Source of the DNA: Liolophura sinensis | Taxonomy: Eukaryota > Mollusca > Polyplacophora > Chitonida > Chitonidae | Assembly (NCBI RefSeq): GCF_032854445.1 | Contig: NC_088297.1 | Span: 26,407,915-26,471,914, forward strand | DNA length: 64,000 nt | Reading direction: 5' to 3' | Shown here: positions 12,301 to 24,200 of the stretch, in pieces | Position numbering within the stretch: position 1 is the stretch's first letter | Layout: each line of letters begins with the position of its first letter | Made by a program: the position numbers and the translations under genes | The notes under the pieces: model-generated | Database searches by the model: none | Told to the model about the DNA's origin: nothing | What the model saw: the letters and a program-made list of their open reading frames with translations, nothing else

Positions 12301-15300
12301 CTCTAAGTGGACCGTGACGTTCAGCTGGGAGTTTGTCAGGTATCTGGTGAACGGCGTTGAGTACCAGTTTCGATACCGCGTTAAAACGCCAATTAAATAT
12401 GACCTACATAAAATGTGTGCATGTAACTCATATGTGCAACATCACGTGTGTAACAGTATATCTGCTGTAGGCCTACCTGAAGGTGTACCCGCGGAACCGC
12501 TGTTAAATCCCGTCCCGTCATACTCCGTGTCAGCCAGGCTGGCCGTCCTCTGTACCCGGTAGGTCAGTCCGAGGGTGGCGTCTGAGCTCCACTCCCAGCG
12601 CACAGTGTCCCCGATCTCTACGGTAATGGCTGGCTGGTCCCAGGCGAAGCCCGTCCCGTACACTGCCACAGGGACAGATAGAGATGTTAAGGCTTATAGA
12701 CAAATCATTAACACATTGCCTTCTTCATTTCTTTGTGTTCACTGGTGTTATATTGATAAAATTGTTTAAGGGCAAGAAGTAAATTAAGAACTGTCGTTCT
12801 TAAATTCCAGGACAAGACACTCTCGAAACGATAATGCACAATTTGAAAAAAAGGGCATATTGTGGGATGTAAAACAATTTGTGCAGAAAAGCGAGCGAAA
12901 GGAAAAAGTACAGCCACCCCCCCCCCCCCACCTCCCAAAAAAAATAGTGAAAACTTTTATACCTGGCGACTGTCCTTTGTTGGTTATTGTATGGAACGTT
13001 GAGATGTCGTCAATAGTACAGATGATCTGCACGTCAGTGCTGCTCTCTACGGTACAGGGGTGTTCACCGACCATGACATCATTCTCGTTAGCAACCGTGC
13101 TGAAGCCACGCCCAGTGATGGTAAGTCTAGTGCCGCCAAACAATGAGCCTCGTTTTGGATACAGATTCGTGACCTCAAGGACGTAAGATATCTCACTGAC
13201 GGTGTGTTCTCTACGACAGAAATTCAGTTGACGTGTTACGTTTCTTTTTAATACAACCTTTAATTCGTTAATGGTCCAAATCCATTTCGTTACTGCATAA
13301 CCCACATATACAATGAGGTTGTATAAAGTACATTTCATTCAATCCAAACAGTAGACGCTTAGTTGACGTTGTCGTGACCTTTGCTCAGCCAACTTCCTAT
13401 CTTAACCGCGTACCGTGAAGGACATCATCTCATTTAATACTTGGACTTGTTAAAGTATAATATTTAGATTATCCATTGGTATTTCACGCTCTCCGTAACA
13501 TTTTACTGGTATGACCACCATTATGCCAGTGAGTGAAGATTCTATAGACGGAAATCTAGAATTGTAACAAACCGTGTATCTGCATATCCCCCAGCATCCG
13601 TCTTCAGGCGGACCGGATATGATCCCGGTGCGTGGCCCGGAAGTTCACCTCTGACTTCGGTATCAGAGTAGTATGTAATCTCGGCCGCTTCCTCACCAAT
13701 CATCAACGCCTCCTCACTCAGCCGAGTGTTTCCGAATCCACTACCGGAAATCGTGATTTCAACACCACCTGAAAACATAAAATAAATGCAGGCTTCCTCA
13801 ATAAGAAACGGTATTACATGTGATCAGATGAACGACATAACATTCGTATGTATGAGACCCCAGCACGTGTGTTATCTTGATGTACGTTCAACCGATTAAA
13901 CAGTATATAAAAGTAGTTATATAATTAAACACCTCAAGAAGAAAGTTTGAATGGAAAACAGAAGAATGTTGAGTTTTAGTGAAGGTAATGTATCTAGGCA
14001 TCAATGCCAAAATTCACAATCCGTCGATAACTAATGATGAACCATCAACGCCGTTGAGGAAAGACGCTACGATTTTGTCATAAAGATATAGAGACTCGGT
14101 GTTTCTTACAATGCCCAAGGCTTTTCCCACTCGTTAAAATTTGCAAAAGAGATTGCCATCCCGGCTACGTGTGGCGTTTCAGCGTGGTACCTTCAGTTCC
14201 AGTGTCGCACCATAATTATAACGGTTCATTAGTCAGGTAGACACCTTTAACGGTGCTTTCCACTATATTCCACCCCACCCCGCCTTCCCAACCATCTAAC
14301 CCTAGCGAAACCTTACAAAACTGCCCGCAAGAATTTTGACCTCTACCTTCATTATAATTTGACTCGTACCTTGTACAGCTGATGTGGTTGGAGAGACAGA
14401 CGTAATGCTAGCTGTGGCTGAGGTACTGTATGTGAAGGATTTGGAGGACAGCGTATTTCCGTCCTGAGTGACAACAACATCCACGGTACTGTCTGCTAGG
14501 GTTGTCTGAGGAAACGGAACGAAACAGGCTTCATAGTTGTCCTTAGAATAGAGAAGTCTGCAGCATGGATAGTACACTGACGACATGTGACAGTTGTCAA
14601 ATATTCACACGTAACCGGTGAAATACGGCATCAGCCAGGGGTTTATTTTAACTGTTCATGTAAATGTTTAAATTGTAGCTACTCACACACTTACTGTCAC
14701 AATGGCTTGAGCAAATTCAGGTAAAACAAAAATACAGTGATGTTAAATATAATTTTATAGTCACTGGCCTCGAATTACTTAAGTGTTGTGTTGTCATCAC
14801 ATTAAGTAAGAAGGCCGATGGGTTGTGTTGTGAGACCTTTAAAAATTTTGACCAAAACAGCAGTGATAAGGAAGACTCAGATTATTTCATAAACCAGTCG
14901 ACGATACTGGACAGTCGGCTTATTAGTTAGCTGATTGGCTGGTTATACGAGTTACTTGATGAAATAATGCCAACGTCTAATCATTTGTTTAATCCTGAAA
15001 ACACAAGACAAATTTCACCCAGATGCCCTCCCCCAACACCTGTGGGAGGCCTTATCACCGTTCGTCTTGCCCGGGCTTATCTACATTCTTAATATCGCAT
15101 ATTTAGGCGATCTGTAAAGAATTTACCGATTTTGGTGTGACACACGTGATCAGTGCCGGTGTGTTAGAAGTCACGTGACAGTCTTCTCCGCCCACGGTGA
15201 CGACAGCGTCAGACGTAAACCCGTGTCCCGTGATCTGCAAATCGGCGCCCCCTATAAGGAAAATTAGTCACGTGGTTAACAAAAGTAACACGCCATCGCT

Positions 15301-18300
15301 GGGATGAAGAGACATTAAGCCATAATCATAATACGCTGATAAATATAAAAATGTTTCGGCGTAAGCAGATTTTGTTTCACCCAGATCTTGTGATTGTAAT
15401 CCATATATCCAGAAATACGTGTACATTGTGACTGACAGAGCACTTCACCTCTGGGTTTAAAGGTTCCTTTTGTAGTAAGGTATATACATGACATTGACAA
15501 ACCTTCGGTGCTTCCTGTAGTAGGTGAAATACTGTCCACATCTGCCACGTAAGTGAACATGACCGAGGCGTTCTCAGGGTGAGCCGCCAGCCCTAGACCG
15601 GAAACTGTCACTTTCACCTCGTAACTTCCTTTCTGTCCGTTCCCGACGTCACACGTGATTGACGTGGCGGTCGCTGATTGAACGGTACAACTGGTTCCGC
15701 CAATCACCACTGTGTTATTCCCTGGTGTTGTAGAAAACTTCGTCCCCGAGATGATCAGGGTAGTGCCGAGGCTTTCTGTCCCTGTTAATTATGATCATGC
15801 GCTGATTGAATGATTGATGGCTAATCGTTTGACGGGATAAAACGAACTGACTGGTTGTGGGCCAGAAAAAGAAATATTTTTCTCAGCAATCCGAAAAGGA
15901 AATACTTCAGACGTCAAGTTATTTGCTTCACACCTTCCGTCATCCTATACATTCTTGAACTATGACATACCTGATGCTGGCGTCAATGACGTTATTGTAG
16001 GCGTCGCGCTTTCCGCCCACTCCAGGTCACATGACCCATCACAGGCTGTCGGGATACCGTTAATGTACGCTGCAACCTGAAAGGTAAAACACAAAGACAG
16101 GTTAGTGCAGGCAGCTAGGAGACGACATCAGTATATAAACTCCACAAGCTAAACCTGAATGCAGATAAATTCCACTCATATTTTACAACGTACTTAAAAA
16201 TGGTTTGATCGTATAACGGTGCTCATATTACATATGAATAGGTTGAAGCTAGGTGAGAAATGAATTCACCTCTGTCCACATCTGCAACATAAAATTCCTC
16301 ACTTATACTACAATATTTTCGTGACAACACCCCAAAGCACAGTAGACTGACACCGAGTCACTGTTTTCCCAGTGTTAAGCGCTAATACGAACAATTGTTC
16401 TGTGCGAGATTCCGTTCATTGTTCAAGTACGGACTTAGCAAGTTCTGTCGCACCATATCTATAGTATATACATGCATGTTGTTCTAGCCACGTCTGTAGC
16501 AGCACGGGATAGCTGTCCGGGATAGAATTTACCTGAGGTGTATCATGAACAGTTCGCAGAAACTCGGCCGGAATCGGATCGTAACACAGCATTCCGTCCT
16601 GAAGTGTTGACACGACAATGCTGACGTCAATGCCTGACAGGGATTCGCTTATGATCTGACCAAACAAACAGAACAAATTTAAGAGAAATGATATCATTGT
16701 TTGTATGAAGGGTTGCATTTTGATTTAAGTGAAATTTTAGTCAGATTGAATAGAACAGTTCCATTCCGAAATTATTAAACACACCTGATAAAATCTTTAG
16801 AGCTTACAGTTGTCAAAACAATTTGCCGATCGACCGACTTCATCTACCAGGAGTCTGGATGTGTAAAGGGGCTTAATTACATCCAGTTTGAAAGGACTAC
16901 AAAAAGTGACAAGAACTGAATGTTTGAAGAAAGCTAGTCTCTCTTAAAGTTTCAAACTCAGAACAAAGTTATGCATTTTTAATTTTCTTGAAAGCATGAA
17001 ATTTAGCTTAAGTTTAGGACTTTCACAAATAAGAAAACATGTTCATGACTTGTCCAAAACCACGCCGGCTTATCTACGGATTGGATATATTGGTTACGGA
17101 GTAAAAGTGTTAATTTTTTTATTAACCGACAATAATAGTTACTAACGAAAAATGAATTAGTGGTAACCTTACTTCTAGCTCTGGTTGGTCTCCGCCTTTT
17201 CCGGTCCAAGTTATTATCCAATCAAAATTAGCACAGTTGTCGCCTCGTGAAGCAATACTTCCGGTTGCTCCGATTGATTGGAGGATGGCTTGGAGATCTT
17301 CAGCTGTGGATTTCACCGGAACTGACCGAACAAAAAAACTGCTATCAAAGTATTACCTCTCCTTTATGCACCTGACAATGCAGGTAAATATGGAAAATGC
17401 ATTTTATTAAACAAGCAGGCATTTCGTGAATACCGACCCCATGATCGATAAGCGATCGTTTGACAATTTGAATATAAGCCAGAACTCATCCACTAAACGC
17501 CTTTCTAAGTCTTTAGATCAGAACTCTGTTGTAATATTGAGGTGAGTGATGTTGGTCTGCAATTGGCAGTTAGCCCTTGGGTATTCAGCGGGGCAGTTAG
17601 CACTTGGTTATTCAGCGGGGCACTCAGCACTTGGCTATTCAGCGGGGCAGTTAACACTTGGATATTCAGCGGGGCACTCAGTACTTGGCTATTCAGCGGG
17701 GCAGTTAACACTTGGATATTCAGCGTGGACGAAGGATTATTTCCATGCAACATATATTTGGCTATATTTCCACTAATACTGCTCCTAAAGACATCATATC
17801 TGATACATTAGTGGCACCTGGTTGAGTCTTTCAAACCGAATGCTGACGTGTGTACACCTACCTGTATCCGTATACCCATTGAAACTAGCCACTGCCATAG
17901 ATACCTCTAATCGCTTTTCCACAGGGTATCAGACCATACTCACCGTTACTGAATCAGCGCTGAACGTCTGAAAAACCTGATGTACGTCTTTTGTGTTTGC
18001 AGCTTTACTGTTTATGGTCACACAACTCTCATAAATGTCGTACCTGATTTAGTTTTACCGCGGAATGTCAAATCAAACTGTCCTGTGACGGGTGGGGAGG
18101 CTTCTTCGTCTACGCTGACGCTGATTGTTCCACCCCCGTAACTGTACTCTGCCGACAAGCTTGATTGGCTGCTTGAACCGGATGTCACCTAAAGGCAAAC
18201 CAGATGTCGTATTCAGGCAAATATAGACTACTTCAAATATGAAGATTAGCATAAATGAAGAGTATTTTCTCCGCCTGTCGAGGTTATAACAAGATGTACA

Positions 18301-21207
18301 TTGACACATGATTTGCATTTTCGTATAAAGGAAGCGCAAACAACTATTGTCTGAAATTTCTCATCAGTCAGTTTTCTGTTTGATCGTTCCAGAGGACTAA
18401 GCAATTATGGTTCGTTTGATAAACGTCAAGTACATTCTGTCTTTTTGTTTTTCCTCAGATATATCGTTATAAAATCACAAATTAAAAGCCATATTTAGTA
18501 ATTTACAATGATATTTTACCGTGCCTTTTACGATTATACTCTTCTTACGATTGTATATTTCATTGTTTTTTACCTGTCCATCTTTCACTTTAAACACATG
18601 GAAATTGTTGCCGCACTCGTTCGGGGTCAATTCTATGGTATACGATGACCCTGATAACGTCACTGTTACGTCATTGATCATGTGATCTGAGGGCAACGCC
18701 TGGCGTCTTTTGGTCCACCCTTCATTCAGACCTACAGCGAAATGAATACAAACGGAGTGATGCTTCTGATGATATCAGTTGTACAAGTCAAAGCTAACGT
18801 TTTCTGTAACGAAAACCATATATTTGAACTAGGTGAAATATTAGTAATATCAGCCCCAAAGCATTGACATTTAAATGTCATAAGTAAAGGTCTAGGCGCC
18901 AAAACTGACATTCGTATACCCGTCATCGACCAATGACGTTCCGCGAGGCCAGTTCCGGCAGTCCACTCTTCATTCCACATAGTTTATCTTCAACCGGCGT
19001 AATATCTGTGGTATCCATTTTTAAGAATCATTGAGCAATACGCAGTAGACACATTAGTTTACAACTATAGCTTGGGACTGAAGTTTGGTCGCTGCCGATA
19101 GGATTTTAGCCTTTAAGGCCGTAAGTTGAAAACTAAACCCCGAGTTTCAGTTAACAAGTATCATGTACCTGCAGAGAAATGCAACCTTCGAAGAATGGCG
19201 ATTAACACCAACCAAAGCGAAATAAATATGTGTATGTCACGTCGCTATCAGAGGGGAAAATGCGTGATACAATTTTCAGAGTGTCTAGTTGAATCATTCA
19301 CAGTAGTTGTCCTGGCCGATGCGTATAACGACGACATACCTGTAAAGTCTGTGGCTGCACCGACTTATGCGCATGGCGACGACATACGTGTTAAGTCTGT
19401 GGTTGTACTGGCTGATGCGGATAACGACGACATACCTGTAAAGCCTGTGGTTGCACCGACTGCTGCTCATGGCGACGTCATACCTCTAAAGTCTGTGATT
19501 GCACCGGCTGATGCGTATAACGACGACATACATGTAAAGCCTGTGGTTTTCTTGACTGATGCGTATAACGATGACATACCTGTAAAGTATGTGGCTATCT
19601 TGACTGATGCGTATAACGACGACATACCTGTAAAGTCTGTGGTTATCTTGACTGATGCGTATGATGACGACACGCCTGTAAAGTCTGTGGTTGTACTGAC
19701 TGAGGGGCATGTCGACGATATACCTGTAAAGTATGTGGCTGTACTGATTGAGGGGCATGTCGTCGACATGCCTGTAAAGTCGGTGGTTGTTCCTACTGAT
19801 GGAAATAACGAGAACAAACCTGTAAAGTCTGTGGTTGTTTCCACCACTCCGATGTAGACACTGTCCACATAGACGTCCTGGTCGGTGTGTCTGGCTATGA
19901 CAGCCTTGTTGAGGAAGAACCTGGAGCCCCCAGTCACAACCTGGCCGATGAGCGCCATCATGTCCACGCAGACGTAACGCCAGCTACGATGATAACGATG
20001 ATAAATGTAACGTCAGCTACAGATACACAGATAGACAGGCGTAACGTCAGCTACAGATACACAGATAGACAGGCGTAACGTCAGCTACAAACCGAAAGAG
20101 AGGCGTAACGCCAGCTATGAACAAAGAGACAGGCGTAACACCAGCTACGAACACAAAGACTTAACGCCAGCTACAAACAGACAGGTAGACGTGACGCCAG
20201 CTACAGAGAGATAGAGACGCACCTCCAGCCACAAACAGTAAAGCCAGGTACAGAGAGATAGACAGACGTATCGTCAGCTACAAACAGAGAGACAGACGTA
20301 ACGCCAGCTAAAAACAGATAGACAGACGTAACGCCAGCTACAGACACAAAGATAGACAGACGTTACGCCAGTTACAAACAGGGAGGCAGACGTATCTCCA
20401 ACTACAAACAGAGAGACAGACGTAACGCCAGCTACAAATCCAGAGACAAATACAGGTATCACCAGCTAGAGGCACATCGATAGATGGACGTAACGCCAGC
20501 TATACACAGATAGAGACATAACGCTAACCACAAATAGAGAGACAGGAGTAACACCAGATACAAACACATAGGCAGACACACGTAACGCCAGCTATCAACA
20601 GAAAGACAGACGTAACGCCAGCTACAAGCAGAGAGACAGGCGTATATCCATAAACCAACAGAGAGACACACGTATCGTCGGCTACAAACAGAGAGGCAGA
20701 CGTAACGCCAGTTACAGACACAAAGGTAGACAGACACAAAGGTAGACAGACACAAAGATAGACAGACGCCAGCTACAAACAGAAAGACAGACTTAACTCC
20801 AGGCATAAACGGGGAGACAGGCGTAGCACCAGCTACATACACAAGGATAGGCAGACGTAACACCAGCTACAAACAGAGAGACAGACGTAACGCCAGCTAC
20901 AAACAGAGAGACAGACGTAACGCCAGCTACAAACATTCTCAGCCTCTTAAAACCTTGTCTGTTTCGCCAGATATCACTAGGTTTAGAGGGACTAGATGCC
21001 AAATTGCCGTACCTGTCTGTGGTCTTGATGTCCTCTACATCAAACCATCTCCCAACACTTCTTTCTTCTGACTCACTATCGGTGTACGTGTAATGTAGGT
21101 ACAGTTTGGACTGGATGCCGCCCAAGTATGCGAAACACACCTGCACACAGAATAAAGTCACAAATAGACATGTTATTTTTCTTATTTATTTAGTTAGGGT
21201 TAGGTAT

Positions 21208-21238
<31 letters not shown>

Positions 21239-24200
21239 CTTGATTAGTGTCTTCCTTGTACTCAAGAATGTTTCACCTAGAAGACAGTGGGAGGAAACCA
21301 GGCAGAGCCCGAGCGAATGTCATTTGACTGACCACATTCGCTGCCTGTGGCTTTTGTACAACTCTATACTGCCCATACACATGATGAACTTGTCATCAGC
21401 TTCTCTCCACTCTCAAAATTTGAATAAAATTAGCCTTTTTAACAAAAATAATTCCAAAATCTTCAGAAAAAAATTAAAATAGTATATGTTTTTGGTAAAA
21501 GAACTTTTTTCACAGGAAAATATTAACCAATATATATTTTATACCTCATATATTTCTACCTGAAAGAGAGAAAAGCAGCGATTTCTTTTTTCAGCCATAC
21601 TCAGCCATACTCAGCCATACTCAGCCTAACATTAGAATCTGGAAATTAGTGTATGCTGAGTTGTAGATAATCAGGGGGCCCTCCGTGGCTCAGTTGGTAA
21701 GCGCGCTAGCGCAGCGTAATGGCTCAGGAGTTTCTTACCAAGAAACTGTGAGTTCAAGTCCAGCTCATGCTGGCTTCCTCTCCGGCCGTGCGTGGGAAGG
21801 TCTGCCAGCAAGCTGCAGATGGTCGTGGGTTTCCCCCGGTGTCTGCCCGGTTTTCTACCACCATAATGCTGACCGCCACACTAATATTCTTGAGAACGAC
21901 GTAAAACACCAATCGAATAAATAAATAGATGGATAATCAGCATCTTAGTTACATCGTCCGCTTTGGTTGGAGATGTATTTTATATAGTTTACGGGTGTTG
22001 TGAGAATCGATATGACGTCACCAATATAAGGGTAGCTGTGAAATCTGCCCTGACCCAAACTTTATCCACGGGTCAAAAGCCACACGAACCATGCCTTAGG
22101 TAAGGAAACGTGTGTGAACACTGACTTAGTGTTGCAGAATGTTCCCTAATCGCGACTACAACTTACAGTTTTGTATTGTCCCAGATAAATCCCCGATTCC
22201 TCGAACGTTTGGTAAAGATAATTCGGATTTTTCCAGAAGGATTTCCCACAAAATGCACGTATGATGGTGCCTTCCTCCGGCTCATCGCTCTTCAGGATAC
22301 GGGAATGCGTAAGAGTCTCGTAACTCTCAAAGTATGCCGATCTCGCGGGATTCTCCACGGCACTGGGACAAACCTCCTTGAACATATCTGATACGGCGGA
22401 TTTCATCTGAAATCACAAATGAACAGCTAAACGTATAACGAAATAAACTGACAATAAATAAGGTCAATTCTTTAAAAAAATTTTAATTCCTAACCAGTGT
22501 TTCAAGCACGTCTGGGTCCAGTTTAACAAAGATGTCGTACATATACGGTAATTGCACCTATACGATAATAGTACGGTAATAACCACGTGCAAACCATAGT
22601 GCGACAAATGTACTATAAAAATGTCGTACTCCACTTTGTGAAACCGGGCCCTGTGTTATGGCGTGCGGATGCGCAGTGGGATTTGTATACATGTTCATAA
22701 AAATACATTGTATTTTTTGAGACCACCATTTATGTATAGCGATTGTCGCAGCCTTCGTGTACTCGGCTAACAGGTCTGTGAGTGACGTAGCATGCCGTCA
22801 TCTACCTGTGACTCGGACGCGTCAGCTGGGATAGGTGCAGAAAAGATGTCATCAATTTCCAGGCTGAAGTATTCTCGGCTGGGCACGCCTTTTGTGGTCT
22901 CCTGGACGGTAATCGCTAGGGTCTCACCCCGAACATTCGGGGCCGTTTTTGTCGTCATCAGCTCAACATCCCCTGCACAAACAGATAGGGAATGTCGTAA
23001 GTGAGGGTTAATTGTGACAAGGTGTGGACAGGGGGGTGCTAGAGATTTGCTTCTCTGACGGCACAGTTCCACTCAACATCTGACAATTTGGCTACTTGGA
23101 AATGGCCAACAATTTTGCAGACCCCTAAAAGATTCCAAACTTTAATTCTAACTTGCACAACTATAATCTGTTAAACCTTAGAAACAACCAAGTAATGTAA
23201 ACTCTCTCAAGATTTCTGCTTTATAAAATGTTATGAAAAATATGAACGAAATTAGAACGTTAACTGTCTGGAAATTTACCTGGACACAAACACTACATGA
23301 AACACAAACAAAACAATTACAAGCGAGGAACTTTATCTACGATGCTGAAGTTGTGGTGACACCGTAAATCACCTATGGCCATAAGGTGTGTCCCTCATCC
23401 ACATGTGTCACATGTCTTACCTAGTCCAGCTACAAACGTGACGGTGTATCGGTTACCCCCGGAGATGGAAGACTGTGTGACAGTCACACTGTCGGTCAGG
23501 CCCCCTGGTATGGCTAGGAGAGCCTCTGTGACTGTGCTGGCGTCAGCGTCACCTAACAGCGGAACTGTCGGGAGAGGATTAAACAGTGTAGGGGTCATGA
23601 CATGTAAGGGTATGACAAAACGAGAGTGTCACGTTACTCCTCTAGACACGGATTGGACATGATAAAACGCGAGTGTCAAGCTACTCCTCTAGACACGGCT
23701 TGTGCATGAGAAAACGAGAGTGTCACGTTACTCCTCTAGACACGGCTTGTGCATGAGAAAACGAGAGTGTCATGTTACTCCTCTAGACACGGCTTGTGTA
23801 TGACAAAACGAGAGTGTCACGTTACTCCTCTAGACACGGATTGGACATGATAAAACGCGAGTGTCAAGCTACTCCTCTAGACACGGCTTGTGCATGAGAA
23901 AACGAGAGTGTCACGTTACTCCTCTAGACACGGCTTGTGCATGAGAAAACGAGAGTGTCATGTTACTCCTCTAGACACGGCTTGTGCATTAGAAAACGAG
24001 AGTGTCATGTTACTCCTCTAGACACGGCTTGTGTATGGCAAAACGAGAGTGTTAAGTTACTCCTCTAGACACGGCTTGTGTATGACAAAACGAGAGTGTC
24101 ATGTTACTCCTCTAGACACGGCTTGTGTATGACAAAACGAGAGTGTTAAGTTACTCCTCTAGACACGGCTTGTGTATGACAAAACGAGAGTGTCATGTTA

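Noticed and set aside
19126-19857. Plus-strand open frame of 243 codons
   Set aside because: It is the reverse of the 48-bp splice-donor array. The unit has no stop in this frame, and the minus strand carries the true exon.
21675-21750. tRNA gene (A and B boxes present)
   Set aside because: The same sequence forms the head of a dispersed SINE with core, tail and target duplications; no proper acceptor stem or cloverleaf was seen.
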